A DNA stretch of 28,037 nucleotides, from IMG/VR virus record IMGVR_UViG_3300006919_000318, positions 1 to 28,037 of that record, one strand, 5' to 3'. The DNA comes from a virus. The notes beneath the pieces are model-generated. The model saw only the letters and a program-made list of their open reading frames with translations, searched no databases and had not been told where the DNA came from. Positions 12,685 to 20,533 of the stretch are shown here, piece by piece. Within the stretch, counting starts at the first letter, position 1. Each line of letters starts with the position of its first letter. A program made the translations under genes and the position numbers.

Positions 12685-12765
12685 ATGATTTCGTATTCAA
12701 GTAATAACACAATATGTGACAAAGATAACACCTTTGCTCGATGCTTGTCAATGGGGGATTTATAA
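12685..12765 (+). CDS. Possible 26-aa peptide
   Basis: ATG with AGAAAGGAAATCAA upstream, the same ribosome-site pattern as other genes here. The peptide MISYSSNNTICDKDNTFARC... shows no motif. It ends 3 bp before the ATG of the HTH pseudogene, so it may be a coupling leader. Confidence 0.35.
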   Translation: MISYSSNNTICDKDNTFARCLSMGDL

Positions 12766-12768
12766 AAA

Positions 12769-13059
12769 ATGGTAAAAAATAGCAATTTCAAAAAAACAAT
12801 CGATAATGCCTTATCCCAAAAAAAGTACAATATAACGGGTTTTTGAAGAGAGGTTAACGTTGACCGCAAAACGGTGTATGAATGGGTGGGTGGCGAGAAG
12901 CTACCCAAAACAGATAAATTATTGAATATATGTAGCGCTTTAGGTATCAATGAACCAAAAACTAGGCGTGATCTAATAATATCCTGGATCAAAGATCAAA
13001 AACTATCTCCGATCCTATCCGAATATTTAAACTTATCCGTCATGAACGATCTGAATTAG
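12769..13059 (+). pseudogene. Cro/CI-like HTH regulator interrupted by in-frame TGA
   Basis: ATG at 12769. Codons 1-25 (MVKNSNFKKTIDN...YNITGF) are followed by TGA (12844-12846), then the same frame continues to TAG at 13057-13059 with REVNVDRKTVYEWVGGEKLPKTDKLLNICSALGI. Together they make a 96-residue XRE-type HTH in which the TGA falls at the start of the second HTH helix, where Ser or Ala is usual (compare TGFSREV). TGA is a normal stop elsewhere here (8289-8291, 9173-9175), so recoding is unlikely. It is either a nonsense mutation (TCA to TGA), a readthrough site or a sequencing error. A restart inside would lose half the HTH. Confidence 0.7.
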
Positions 13060-13176
13060 ACATTAAATAGCCCGTGGCCGTTAGGTGACATATTAATAAC
13101 TATCAATGTATTAATGCCTGAAAAAACCCTTTAATTTGCAAAATATTAAAATAGTGTGAATTGAAGGGTAACGGGG

Positions 13177-13557
13177 GTGCGAGTGTATTGTTTGTACATG
13201 GAGAGAACAAATAATAAATATTTTTTAATAAACAGCCAGCTTGATAATATTATTTACTGGTGTCATCAGATACTTATTGAGTCTGCCGACTACCAAAAAA
13301 ACAAAAAAGAAGAATATAGGGAGAATGTAACTAAAATGTCGTCGAGGCTTTCAATTAAAATAAGCCAATTTCGTCAGTTTGACTTTGAGGACTTTCAAAA
13401 AGATGAGTTTATTCAAATATCAAATCTTATTGATTCTCTTGAAGATGAAATCGACAAGATCATTTTTCAGAATGACTCTGGTGAATTTTATGATCCAACC
13501 AATTCTATTGAGATAGCTGTTAATAATTTCAATAAATCAATTGGTGACGAAAGGTAG
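13177..13557 (+). CDS. Unknown helical protein, 126 aa
   Basis: GTG at 13177 with AAGGG ~10 nt upstream; an ATG at 13198 (MERTNNKY...) is an alternative without a good site. Mostly helical with charged heptads (YQKNKKEEYRENVTKMSSRLSIKISQF, NLIDSLEDEIDKIIF), so a coiled-coil or small helical bundle is likely. It begins the DNA-metabolism operon, 8 bp before the nuclease. No family recognised. Confidence 0.6.
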   Translation: MRVYCLYMERTNNKYFLINSQLDNIIYWCHQILIESADYQKNKKEEYRENVTKMSSRLSIKISQFRQFDFEDFQKDEFIQISNLIDSLEDEIDKIIFQNDSGEFYDPTNSIEIAVNNFNKSIGDER

Positions 13558-13565
13558 GGATAAAA

Positions 13566-14402
13566 ATGAGAAAGCACTTATCATTTTCACAATTAAATAC
13601 ATATTTAGGTTGCGGTGAGTCATATCGACTTAGTTATATTGAGGGTAATCGTTCAGCTCCGAATATTGCCATGGTTAAAGGGACATCCTTTCATCGTGTG
13701 GCTGAGATTAATAACACTCAAAAGATGACATCTAAAAAGGATATGCCACTTGAGGAGATGCTAGATATAGCTAGTTCTCAAATCGACAAAGCGTTTAAAT
13801 TAGATTTGTACTTAAAATCTAGCGAGAAATCAATGTCGAAGAAATCCCTACACGGAGAAGCTAAAGACTCTTTGCTTGCTACGATTCCCGGACTTCACAA
13901 ACACAGTCAGGGTATTCAGCCGATTGCAATTGAGAAAGAATATGACATAAAGATACCTGGTGTGGATCGTCATATAAAGGCATTTATTGATCTTATTACA
14001 GATGATAATCGTGTCATCGACTACAAGTTGACCGCTAAAGCTAAGAGTCAGTCAGCTACAGAGAACGATCTTCAATTAGCTTTATATTCACTGATACATA
14101 AAGTTTATCATGGAAGTTTCCCTAGGGTTCAGTTCCATAATTATGTCTCGAAAAAAAGTAAAAAAACAGGAGAGCACGCTTATTCATTCAATATACTCGA
14201 GACGGAAGATATTTATTGTGAGAGTAAATTACAACCTTTGTTATCAACAATTAAGACTGTTGAAGAGTCAATTCAAAAAGGTGTTTTTTTGCCTGCTGAG
14301 TCTGGCTCATGGCGATGCTCCCCTAATATGTGTTCACACTATCAGTCATGTAAATACGTAAAACAAGAAAATAATTTTTCGAGGATATCCGTTCCGGGGT
14401 AA
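13566..14402 (+). CDS. Cas4/RecB-like PD-(D/E)XK nuclease with Fe-S cysteines
   Basis: 278 aa. Start of family pattern: SFSQLNTYLGCGESYRLSYIE, then GTSFHRVAE (motif I His43). The catalytic core is FIDLITDDNRVIDYKLTAK (D...DYK). Four cysteines, C16 plus C251, C256 and C262 (WRCSPNMCSHYQSC), match the Fe-S cluster of Cas4/AddB-type nucleases. Phage members usually process DNA ends in recombination and replication together with an SSB-like protein, as here (15531-16118). A link to CRISPR adaptation is not supported because no cas1 or cas2 is present. AGGGATAAAA lies before the ATG. Confidence 0.85.
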   Translation: MRKHLSFSQLNTYLGCGESYRLSYIEGNRSAPNIAMVKGTSFHRVAEINNTQKMTSKKDMPLEEMLDIASSQIDKAFKLDLYLKSSEKSMSKKSLHGEAKDSLLATIPGLHKHSQGIQPIAIEKEYDIKIPGVDRHIKAFIDLITDDNRVIDYKLTAKAKSQSATENDLQLALYSLIHKVYHGSFPRVQFHNYVSKKSKKTGEHAYSFNILETEDIYCESKLQPLLSTIKTVEESIQKGVFLPAESGSWRCSPNMCSHYQSCKYVKQENNFSRISVPG

Positions 14403-14404
14403 TC

Positions 14405-14920
14405 ATGACAATTTCAGAAATAAAGAAAATAGTTGATTCTAATGAGTGGTTAATGACCATTCCAGCAAGTACATGTGAAGCGAAAATAGATATTATTATA
14501 AATAAATCTCATTTAATGTCTAAGGCAGACCTTATGAAGCGTTGGGGGTGGACGAGAGACAGAGTCAGGTGGCTATTAAATAGGTTTCCAAGCAATAAAA
14601 AAGATAAGAAATCCAAAGAATTAACCGAGCCAATAAAGTCTTTTAAGGAGACATATGGGCTTGAACACATAATAAAAATAAAATTAACAGAAAATGATTA
14701 CGAAAAACTTGTTAATAGGTACGGCGTGGGTGTTGTACACAGTAAAATAATTGCTCTTGAAGGCTCTGTTCACATAAATAAAAAAGTCAATCATTACGCT
14801 ACCCTTGTTAATTGGATTCAGAGAGAGAATATTAAGAATAAGCAGGAAAGTGCCTCATATAAAGATCAGGCTCACTTGTCTTTTTATTCTGCCGTGAAAG
14901 GAAAAGTAGATGGAATTTGA
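14405..14920 (+). CDS. Probable replication-associated protein, 171 aa
   Basis: ATG 2 bp after the nuclease stop. Residues ~38-60 (SKADLMKRWGWTRDRVRWLLNRF) are a winged-HTH-like segment. The C-terminal part (KLTENDYEKLVNRYG...KIIALEGSVHINKKVNHYATLVNWIQRE) matches the pattern of a small C-terminal domain found in phage replication proteins (L....Y..L...YG...V...I..L......K....HY.TI..W). Its role is probably in phage DNA replication. Exact family uncertain. Confidence 0.6.
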   Translation: MTISEIKKIVDSNEWLMTIPASTCEAKIDIIINKSHLMSKADLMKRWGWTRDRVRWLLNRFPSNKKDKKSKELTEPIKSFKETYGLEHIIKIKLTENDYEKLVNRYGVGVVHSKIIALEGSVHINKKVNHYATLVNWIQRENIKNKQESASYKDQAHLSFYSAVKGKVDGI

Positions 14921-15491
14921 AATAGCTTATCAAAAACTATGTTTATCCAAAAAAGAGGTTCCATCAGTGATTGAATGCGAAACATTTAAAAGTGACCTTG
15001 TTGAGAAATTTAAAAATTTACCGGCTGTAAATGATGGATTAACATACATGGACATTATTATTATGGGGTTATCGCAAGCTAAGGAAATGAAATTCCTTAA
15101 AGCTGTACACAAAGACAAGTCAGGTCATTTATGTGAAATACCCAGGACACCGACATACGATGAATTATGTCAAATTATAATAGAAATCCACCGCAACCGA
15201 GCCCCAAACCAAAAGGCGTTAGGCGAAAGCCGGGAAAAGCGAAACGCCTATTCGCTAATGGGTCAGCTGGGTATTCGTCTTGTCGGTGGATTTGGTCTTT
15301 GCAGTAACTACGTCTTTGATGCTATCGATAAAGGCGAGCTTAAACTCCCCCCAGGGTTTGATGAGAAGTTCAATGAATTTAATTCTTCATCACACCAAAA
15401 GGATAAGATGAACAGACTCATAAAATGCAGTCTTTCAGAGTTTATTAAAAATGCTCCAAAGATGAAAAGGGGGGGTGATTTAGTGAAGTAA
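14910..15491 (+). CDS. Unknown protein, 193 aa, replication region
   Basis: Overlaps the previous gene by 11 nt, with GAAAGGAAAAG upstream. Helical throughout; a basic central stretch (EIHRNRAPNQKALGESREKRNAYSLMGQLGIRLVGGFG) may bind nucleic acid. No known helicase or loader motif. Its position after a replication-type protein suggests a helicase-loader-like or replication accessory role, which is inference. Confidence 0.6.
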   Translation: MEFEIAYQKLCLSKKEVPSVIECETFKSDLVEKFKNLPAVNDGLTYMDIIIMGLSQAKEMKFLKAVHKDKSGHLCEIPRTPTYDELCQIIIEIHRNRAPNQKALGESREKRNAYSLMGQLGIRLVGGFGLCSNYVFDAIDKGELKLPPGFDEKFNEFNSSSHQKDKMNRLIKCSLSEFIKNAPKMKRGGDLVK

Positions 15492-15530
15492 ATCTATGGG
15501 GGGTTATTAATAATTTAAGGAGTAAAAAAA

Positions 15531-16118
15531 ATGCAAAACATTGACGATATAATTGTAAGAGAAGAAAAAAAATCTGATTATGAATACCCAACACCGGGTA
15601 TGGTTGATGCCATCTGTTGTGGTATTTGGAATGTTGGTGTCCAAAAAACAGAGTACATGGGAGACGTAAAATATCGAAATAAAATCGTAATCGGCTTTAT
15701 TTTAGATCAGGTGTCTGAAAAAACGGGAGCCCCTATGATTCAATATGAAGCTGTTGGACTATCACTTTTCGAGAAATCAAAGTTATACCAGATCATTAAA
15801 TCTTGGACATCTAAGACCATTCCAGATGATGAGCGACCCAACTACGATCTAAAGCCTTTTGTTGGGAAAAGGGCAACATTAAATCTAGTTCAGAATAACG
15901 AATATATAAATATTGGTGCCGTTTTACCTCCTCAGCAATCGAATAAAGTTGAGCTTATTGATCCATTTAATGGTGAAACCCACCCATTCGTGCGTAAAAT
16001 GCTTGAAAAATCAGCTCAGGCCGTTCTTGAAAAAGAAGCTATTGAGGCAAATAAAAAAGTAAACTTATCAGAAATTAAACCACTTGATTCTGATAAAAAT
16101 AAAAAGGCTCCATTCTAA
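15531..16118 (+). CDS. Probable phage single-stranded DNA-binding protein
   Basis: 195 aa, with TTTAAGGAGTAAAAAAA upstream. The N-terminal beta domain reads PTPGMVDAICCGIWNVGVQKTEYMGDVKYRNKIVIGFILD, the pattern of OB-fold SSB-like proteins of phages (PxxG.y.a....i..lG.q...y.G....k.kv...Wel). The C-terminal third is charged and flexible and ends KKAPF, a hydrophobic tip as in SSB tails. Adjacent nuclease and RuvC-like genes fit a recombination and replication set. Confidence 0.68.
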   Translation: MQNIDDIIVREEKKSDYEYPTPGMVDAICCGIWNVGVQKTEYMGDVKYRNKIVIGFILDQVSEKTGAPMIQYEAVGLSLFEKSKLYQIIKSWTSKTIPDDERPNYDLKPFVGKRATLNLVQNNEYINIGAVLPPQQSNKVELIDPFNGETHPFVRKMLEKSAQAVLEKEAIEANKKVNLSEIKPLDSDKNKKAPF

Positions 16119-16351
16119 TGGAGCCAAAGCCAATTTATGGAGAAGTCATCACCGTCAAAAAAAATGGGTATGGATTTATTTTATATATCGATGAAAATAA
16201 TATGCCTAAAAATATATTCTACAATGTGAATGACTGTGTTAAGGAAAAAAACCTAAAAGAAGGTGATAGGGTGTCTTTCCTTATTTGCGATGACGACAAT
16301 AAGGGACTCAAAAAAAGAAAGGCTGTATATGTCAAAAAAGACGAAAATTGA
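16118..16351 (+). CDS. Cold-shock-domain protein
   Basis: 77 aa, start overlapping the SSB stop (TAATG). It has the CSD order: GEVITVKKNGYGFILYIDE (RNP1-like NGYGFI), then NIFYNVNDC (RNP2-like), then LKEGDRVSFLICDDDNKGLKKRKAVYV. Cold-shock proteins bind ssRNA and ssDNA and act as RNA chaperones. Its place in a phage recombination operon suggests an ssDNA or RNA function during infection. Confidence 0.8.
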   Translation: MEPKPIYGEVITVKKNGYGFILYIDENNMPKNIFYNVNDCVKEKNLKEGDRVSFLICDDDNKGLKKRKAVYVKKDEN

Positions 16352-16577
16352 TTTCTTGAACGAGCATATTGGTCTTACTATAAAATGGAAAGACTCAAAA
16401 ATGTCACATTATTACCAGGCCAAGGTTTTAAGATTCTTTGAGGAGGACGGCAAACATATGGCCCTCATTGAACTTTGTGATTTTTGGGATCCTAATTACA
16501 AAGCTAAGGTTAAAGTTACAACCGAAATGAAAAAACAATTAGTTTTAGAAAAGAAAAGGTTGAGTTGGTCAAAATGA
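16329..16577 (+). CDS. Unknown protein, 82 aa
   Basis: ATG at 16329 chosen because AGAAAGG precedes it; it overlaps the cold-shock gene by 23 nt. A longer frame from 16263 lies inside that gene. The pattern GLTIKWKDSKMSHYYQAKVLRFFEEDGKHMALIEL suggests a small beta-barrel. Unknown function in the recombination operon. Confidence 0.6.
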   Translation: MSKKTKIDFLNEHIGLTIKWKDSKMSHYYQAKVLRFFEEDGKHMALIELCDFWDPNYKAKVKVTTEMKKQLVLEKKRLSWSK

Positions 16578-17014
16578 GCAAGATAATTATGGGGATCGAT
16601 CCCGGCGTTAAAGGAGCTTTTTGCTCTATGCCAATTAAGGATGCCAGCCTTGATAATGTAGTTATCACAGAATTTAAAAACTTAACCGATCATGAAATCA
16701 TTGAAGCCATAAAAGAAATCATGCCAGATGTTGTTTATCTTGAAAGTGTTTTTAGGGTGGATAAATTAGTTGAGCATCGTGGCTTTTTGAGGGGAATATG
16801 CAAAGGGTTTTACCTCCCGGTTCATAGTGTTCGTCCTCAGGAATGGAAAAGGCTTCTGAAAATACCTATGAATAAGAGTTTGACGGATGCCCAAAAAAGG
16901 AAAGATGAGCTGAATTTTGTTCATAATACGTATCCGTTTTTAGATGATGCGAATCGTGAAAACTCTGCCTCTGTATGTATTGCAGAGTATGGACGGCGAA
17001 AGGAGATGATGTAA
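16565..17014 (+). CDS. RuvC-like Holliday-junction resolvase
   Basis: 149 aa. Motif I MGIDPGVKGAF (first acidic residue), VVYLESVF (second, Glu), GFLRGICKGF and HSVRPQEWKRLL (RuvC pattern), and a C-terminal ANRENSASVCIAEYGRR (family: DAADALAIA.YG). The last acidic residues are partly replaced (Asp in LDDAN, Glu in RENSA). It cuts branched DNA before packaging. The start is TTG 16565 (AAAGG upstream) or ATG 16574. It is followed directly by thymidylate kinase. Confidence 0.82.
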   Translation: MVKMSKIIMGIDPGVKGAFCSMPIKDASLDNVVITEFKNLTDHEIIEAIKEIMPDVVYLESVFRVDKLVEHRGFLRGICKGFYLPVHSVRPQEWKRLLKIPMNKSLTDAQKRKDELNFVHNTYPFLDDANRENSASVCIAEYGRRKEMM

Positions 17015-17665
17015 ATGTTTATTACTTTTGAGGGAATTGAGGGGGCCGGAAAATCAACACAGGCGAACCTATTGGCGAATTATTTAAATGACAAAAAAAT
17101 ACCATTCGTCATAACTCGTGAACCCGGAGGTACTCAGCTTGGGGAATATCTTAGGGCGTTGGTTTTATCTGGCTCTCCATCACCCAACTCTGAGTTATTT
17201 TTATTTATGGCGGATAGGGCTGAACATTTGGAGCGTGTAATAAAACCCGCCCTTGATTCAGGAAAATGGGTTATTTGTGATCGGTACATTGATTCAACCT
17301 ATGCCTACCAGTACGGAGGAAGACAGAGGTCTCGTCAGACAGTTTTGGACGCAATGCAACTGACTAATCCGGTCATTCCAGACATGACCTTTTACTTAGA
17401 CGTGTCTGTTGATGATGGACTGAAAAGGGCAAGGGATAGAGGGGATTTGGATAGTTTCGAATCGGAGGCTATGGAGTTTCATATTCGTGTTAAGCGAGCA
17501 TATAAAGAAAGGCAGGATGAAAATAAAAATCGCATAAAGACGATAAACTGCCATAACCACCAACCTGAATATATATCTAAAGAGATAATAAATAAAGTTA
17601 TATCTTTTTGTCGGTGCGTAAAAAGTGATAGCGTTTGCCGTAAAATATCAAGAGGTGCATCATGA
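17015..17665 (+). CDS. tmk: Thymidylate kinase (dTMP kinase)
   Basis: 216 aa. P-loop FEGIEGAGKST (5-15), the TREPGGT substrate loop, LFLFMADRAEH and CDRYIDSTYAYQ (DRY motif) are all intact, and YLDVSVDDGLKRARDRGDLDSFE is the lid region. The enzyme phosphorylates dTMP to dTDP and supplies dTTP for phage replication. AAGGAGATGATGTAA places the start at 17015, one base after the RuvC-like stop. A phage copy is notable since hosts have their own. The last ~15 residues (SDSVCRKISRGAS) extend beyond the usual end. Confidence 0.95.
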   Translation: MFITFEGIEGAGKSTQANLLANYLNDKKIPFVITREPGGTQLGEYLRALVLSGSPSPNSELFLFMADRAEHLERVIKPALDSGKWVICDRYIDSTYAYQYGGRQRSRQTVLDAMQLTNPVIPDMTFYLDVSVDDGLKRARDRGDLDSFESEAMEFHIRVKRAYKERQDENKNRIKTINCHNHQPEYISKEIINKVISFCRCVKSDSVCRKISRGAS

Positions 17666-18045
17666 TTGTTTTTCGTGCATGGGATTCTAAAAATAAAGAG
17701 ATGTTATACCCAAATAATGAAAATGTATTCTCTTCTGGCCATCGCAATAGTTTTGTTATCGGGGGGGGCGGGAAGGCTTTTTGCTTATCAAAAAGAACCG
17801 AGGTTCTAGGAGTTAAAATTATTCAGTCAACTGGATATGATGATGCTACGGGCGAAGATATTTATGATGGCGACATTATTGAATCGGCATTGAAGTACCT
17901 TGTTTTCTATGATTTTGATAGTGCGATGTTTAGGGCCTCCTACGGCGTGTCCATATCTGACCTAATGTATATTATCGAATCGGATATTAAGCCGAGAGTT
18001 ATTGGGAATAAATATGAAACACCGGACTTATTAAAAATAACATAA
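17662..18045 (+). CDS. YopX-like phage protein
   Basis: 127 aa, ATGA overlap with tmk. The N-terminus IVFRAWDSKNKEMLYP, the middle IIQSTGYDDATGEDIYDGDIIE and the C-terminus PRVIGNKYETPDLL are the three hallmark blocks of the YopX family (FRAWD...., QSTG..D..G..IYEGDI, ..IGNIYE.PEL). Common in phages and prophages; biochemical role unknown. Confidence 0.88.
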   Translation: MIVFRAWDSKNKEMLYPNNENVFSSGHRNSFVIGGGGKAFCLSKRTEVLGVKIIQSTGYDDATGEDIYDGDIIESALKYLVFYDFDSAMFRASYGVSISDLMYIIESDIKPRVIGNKYETPDLLKIT

Positions 18046-18062
18046 ATGGGTGATTAAAAAAT

Positions 18063-18227
18063 ATGGATAAATACATACAGGAAATAAACCGTCTTAAATT
18101 GTTAAACAAAAAAAGGAGGAGAGCAATAAGTAAATTAAAAGAAAGAATAAATTTTTTAAATAATAAGTATATTAAGATAAGCAATCAAATTCCTGGGTCT
18201 ATAAAAAATGAAAATACATCCAAATAA
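18063..18227 (+). CDS. Small basic coiled-coil protein, 54 aa
   Basis: ATG at 18063, AAATGGGTGATTAAAAAAT upstream (weak site). MDKYIQEINRLKLLNKKRRRAISKLKERINFLNNKY is a basic helix with leucine-type heptads. It overlaps the next gene by 20 nt. Function unknown. Confidence 0.5.
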   Translation: MDKYIQEINRLKLLNKKRRRAISKLKERINFLNNKYIKISNQIPGSIKNENTSK

Positions 18228-18402
18228 AAAATATATATTGGACGATGGTTTTACATATGAATGTATAGGTATGACATCTAGCCATTCTAGGGGCCAGAAA
18301 ATGGCTGTTTTTGTTGATCGGTCTAGGTGGGTTAGGAGGAGGCTGAGGGTTGCTGAGGCTGAATTATTTGTAAAAGAATTAAAAAAGGAGAAGGGTAAAT
18401 GA
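18208..18402 (+). CDS. Unknown basic protein, 64 aa
   Basis: ATG 18208, TCCTGGG upstream. Short beta-type N-terminus (KKYILDDGFTYECIGMTSS) and a very basic middle (RSRWVRRRLRVAEAELF). ATGA overlap with the holin. Unknown function. Confidence 0.55.
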   Translation: MKIHPNKKYILDDGFTYECIGMTSSHSRGQKMAVFVDRSRWVRRRLRVAEAELFVKELKKEKGK

Positions 18403-18884
18403 TTAATATTATGAAGTTTTTACCAGTTTTGGGTAAAGCGATTCAGGGAGATGTCGGAGGTGCGCTTAGTGAGGGTATGCAAGCTATTGGGTTAAAACCT
18501 TCTGGCGATTCGGATAAAGATAAAATTAAATTCGATAAGGCTATTGAGTCGGCGACACCAGAGCAATTGAAGGCTTTAAAAAAGCTTGAATATGACTTTG
18601 AGATTCAAATGGAAAAGATGGCTTCTGATGACAGGGATTCGGCAAGAAAAAGACATCTAACAATGAAGGACTCAACTCCTGCAATCATTGGAATATCACT
18701 TGTTTTTGGATTTTTTGCGTTACTTGCAACTTTGATATTCACTGAAATCCCGATACATAACCAACAGATATTGAATATTATGTTAGGCTCGCTTGGAACT
18801 ATGACAACGGCTGTTGTTACGTATTACTTTGGTTCATCGAATGGCTCATCTAAAAAAGATGAGATGCTGAGATCAATAAAATAA
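18399..18884 (+). CDS. Holin (three-TM, GTA-type family)
   Basis: 161 aa. The N-terminal part is amphipathic (FLPVLGKAIQGDVGGALSEGMQAIGL). The middle has FEIQMEKMASDDRDSARKR, the conserved E...ASDRDSAR pattern of three-TM holins. Two clear membrane segments follow, PAIIGISLVFGFFALLATLIF and ILNIMLGSLGTMTTAVVTYYFG. It should open the inner membrane for the endolysin encoded next. The start overlaps the previous gene (ATGA) with AAGGAGAAGG upstream. Confidence 0.82.
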   Translation: MINIMKFLPVLGKAIQGDVGGALSEGMQAIGLKPSGDSDKDKIKFDKAIESATPEQLKALKKLEYDFEIQMEKMASDDRDSARKRHLTMKDSTPAIIGISLVFGFFALLATLIFTEIPIHNQQILNIMLGSLGTMTTAVVTYYFGSSNGSSKKDEMLRSIK

Positions 18885-18894
18885 GGAGTTAAAA

Positions 18895-19308
18895 TTGAAA
18901 GTAAGTAATAATTTTCACCTAAAAGAATTTGTTTCCCCAATACTGTATGATAAATATGGGGATAAATCTCTTTGGTTTATTGACCAAAGAATTATTAAAT
19001 CAGCACAAGATTTGAGAGACAACCTTGGCGTATCTTTAACCATTAATAATTGGCATTATGGAGGAGAAAGGTATATGTCTGGATTGCGAACATCTGAGAT
19101 GAAGATATACCGTCCGTTTAGTCAGCATTCTTTTGGGCGTGCGGTAGATATTGTTAGCGATAAAATAGCAGCCGATGAAATGAGGGAGCATATTTTAAAT
19201 AATCAAGAAAAATACCCATACATAACAACACTCGAGGGCAATGTTAGCTGGCTTCATATGGATTGTCGGAATAGGAGTGAGGAAGATATCCAAGTCTTTC
19301 TCCCGTAA
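18895..19308 (+). CDS. Endolysin, M15-type peptidase
   Basis: 137 aa with a TTG start and AAGGAG 7 nt upstream. Zinc-peptidase motifs of the M15/VanY-like group are intact: SQHSFGRAVDIV (H...xxxD) and SWLHMDCR (WxH.D). FHLKEFVSP at the N-terminus matches the F.l.Ef.s pattern of Peptidase_M15 lysins. It cleaves peptide cross-links in peptidoglycan at lysis. No signal peptide, so it depends on the holin just upstream. No spanin pair was recognised. Confidence 0.85.
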   Translation: MKVSNNFHLKEFVSPILYDKYGDKSLWFIDQRIIKSAQDLRDNLGVSLTINNWHYGGERYMSGLRTSEMKIYRPFSQHSFGRAVDIVSDKIAADEMREHILNNQEKYPYITTLEGNVSWLHMDCRNRSEEDIQVFLP

Positions 19309-19332
19309 ATCAAGATAGAAAGGAATAAAATA

Positions 19333-20217
19333 ATGAATTTATTTCAAGAAATTATTAGTGGAAATGTAAAAAATGTAAAAGAATTAATTGATAATGGGGG
19401 CGATGTCAATGAAGCCGATAATAATGGGTGGACCCCACTATTGGTCGGAGCAATAAACGGCCACTTGGATGTCGTGAAATTCTTAATTGAAAACGGGGCC
19501 AATATCAATAAAGCTGACAACAATGGTACCACGCCCCTGTATGTTGCATGTAAAGATGGCCACCTGAATGTGGTTAAATTCTTAATTGATAAGGGGGCCG
19601 AGATCAATCAATCGAATAAAGATGGTTCGACTCCCCTTTGTGCGGCATCCTTTAGGGGCCATCGGGATGTGGTTAAATACTTAATTGAAAAGGGAGCTGA
19701 TATCAATAAGGCTGATACTAAATATGGGGCCACGCCTCTTTATATTGCATCTGCCAACGGCCATCTGGAAGTGGTTAAATTATTGATTGAAAAGGGGGCC
19801 GATATCAATGAAGCGAATAAATGGGGTGTGACACCCCTTTGTGCGGCATCCTTTAGGGGCCATCGGGATGTGGTTAAATACTTAATTGAAAAGGGAGCGG
19901 ATATCAATGAAGCTGATAACTATGGGTATACGGCTCTCAATCAAGCCTCAGAAGCTAACCGTTTGGATATCGTGAAGTTTTTGATTGATAAGGGGGCCGA
20001 TATCAACAAAGCAAATAAGTATGGGAAGACCCCCTTGTATACTGCATCTTATTATGAGCATTGGGATGTTGTGTTTTTTTTAATTGAAAAGGGTGCGGAT
20101 ATCGATGGGTATATTAGTGCAATCAAAGATTTGATTAAGGAAGAAGTAAGTGTGGGTGAATACCTTGATGTTTTCAAATTAATTGTAAATAAATTGAGAA
20201 AAGGAGCGAAACAATGA
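19333..20217 (+). CDS. Ankyrin-repeat protein, 294 aa
   Basis: About eight ankyrin repeats of 33-34 residues with the pattern G.TPL..A...GHLDVVKFLIEKGADIN, from residue ~1 to 260, then a short helical tail. It lies after the lysis genes, a usual place for moron genes. Ankyrin proteins mediate protein-protein contacts, so modification of host or competitor proteins is possible, with no target visible. Two segments of 65 bp (19633-19697 and 19834-19898) are identical, a sign of recent internal duplication or gene conversion. AGAAAGGAATAAAATA is the ribosome site. Confidence 0.9.
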   Translation: MNLFQEIISGNVKNVKELIDNGGDVNEADNNGWTPLLVGAINGHLDVVKFLIENGANINKADNNGTTPLYVACKDGHLNVVKFLIDKGAEINQSNKDGSTPLCAASFRGHRDVVKYLIEKGADINKADTKYGATPLYIASANGHLEVVKLLIEKGADINEANKWGVTPLCAASFRGHRDVVKYLIEKGADINEADNYGYTALNQASEANRLDIVKFLIDKGADINKANKYGKTPLYTASYYEHWDVVFFLIEKGADIDGYISAIKDLIKEEVSVGEYLDVFKLIVNKLRKGAKQ

Positions 20218-20501
20218 ATTTATTTGAAGAAATTATTGATGGAAATTTAGAGGGATTAAAAAAACTAATCGAGAACGGAGAGGATATCAATCAAGTCAGA
20301 TACAATGATTGTACGCCACTGTGGGTTGCATCTTATTATGGCCATCTGGACGTGGTGAAATTCTTGATTCAGAAAGGCGCTGATATCAATAAAGCCAATA
20401 AAGATGGCGAGACACCTCTGCATACCGCTTATTTAAATGAAAATATGGAGGTGGTAGATTACCTTATTTATCAAGAAACGATTTCAAATAAAAAACGATG
20501 A
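20214..20501 (+). CDS. Short ankyrin-repeat protein, 95 aa
   Basis: ATGA overlap with the larger ankyrin gene. The N-terminus MNLFEEIIDGN is nearly the same as that of its neighbour (MNLFQEIISGN), followed by about two repeats (CTPLWVASYYGHLDVVKFLIQKGADIN and a shorter one). Probably arose by duplication and deletion of the larger gene. Confidence 0.85.
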   Translation: MNLFEEIIDGNLEGLKKLIENGEDINQVRYNDCTPLWVASYYGHLDVVKFLIQKGADINKANKDGETPLHTAYLNENMEVVDYLIYQETISNKKR

Positions 20502-20533
20502 GGTTAATTAAATTTTAGAGGTTCAGTATAAGA

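Noticed and set aside
12844-12846. Reassigned TGA codon in this phage
   Set aside because: TGA clearly ends other genes (8289-8291, 9173-9175), so a global recoding is not supported.
13566-14402. Cas4 as part of a CRISPR adaptation module
   Set aside because: The Fe-S nuclease is next to SSB-like, RuvC-like and tmk genes, and no cas1, cas2 or effector is present. A recombination nuclease is the simpler reading.
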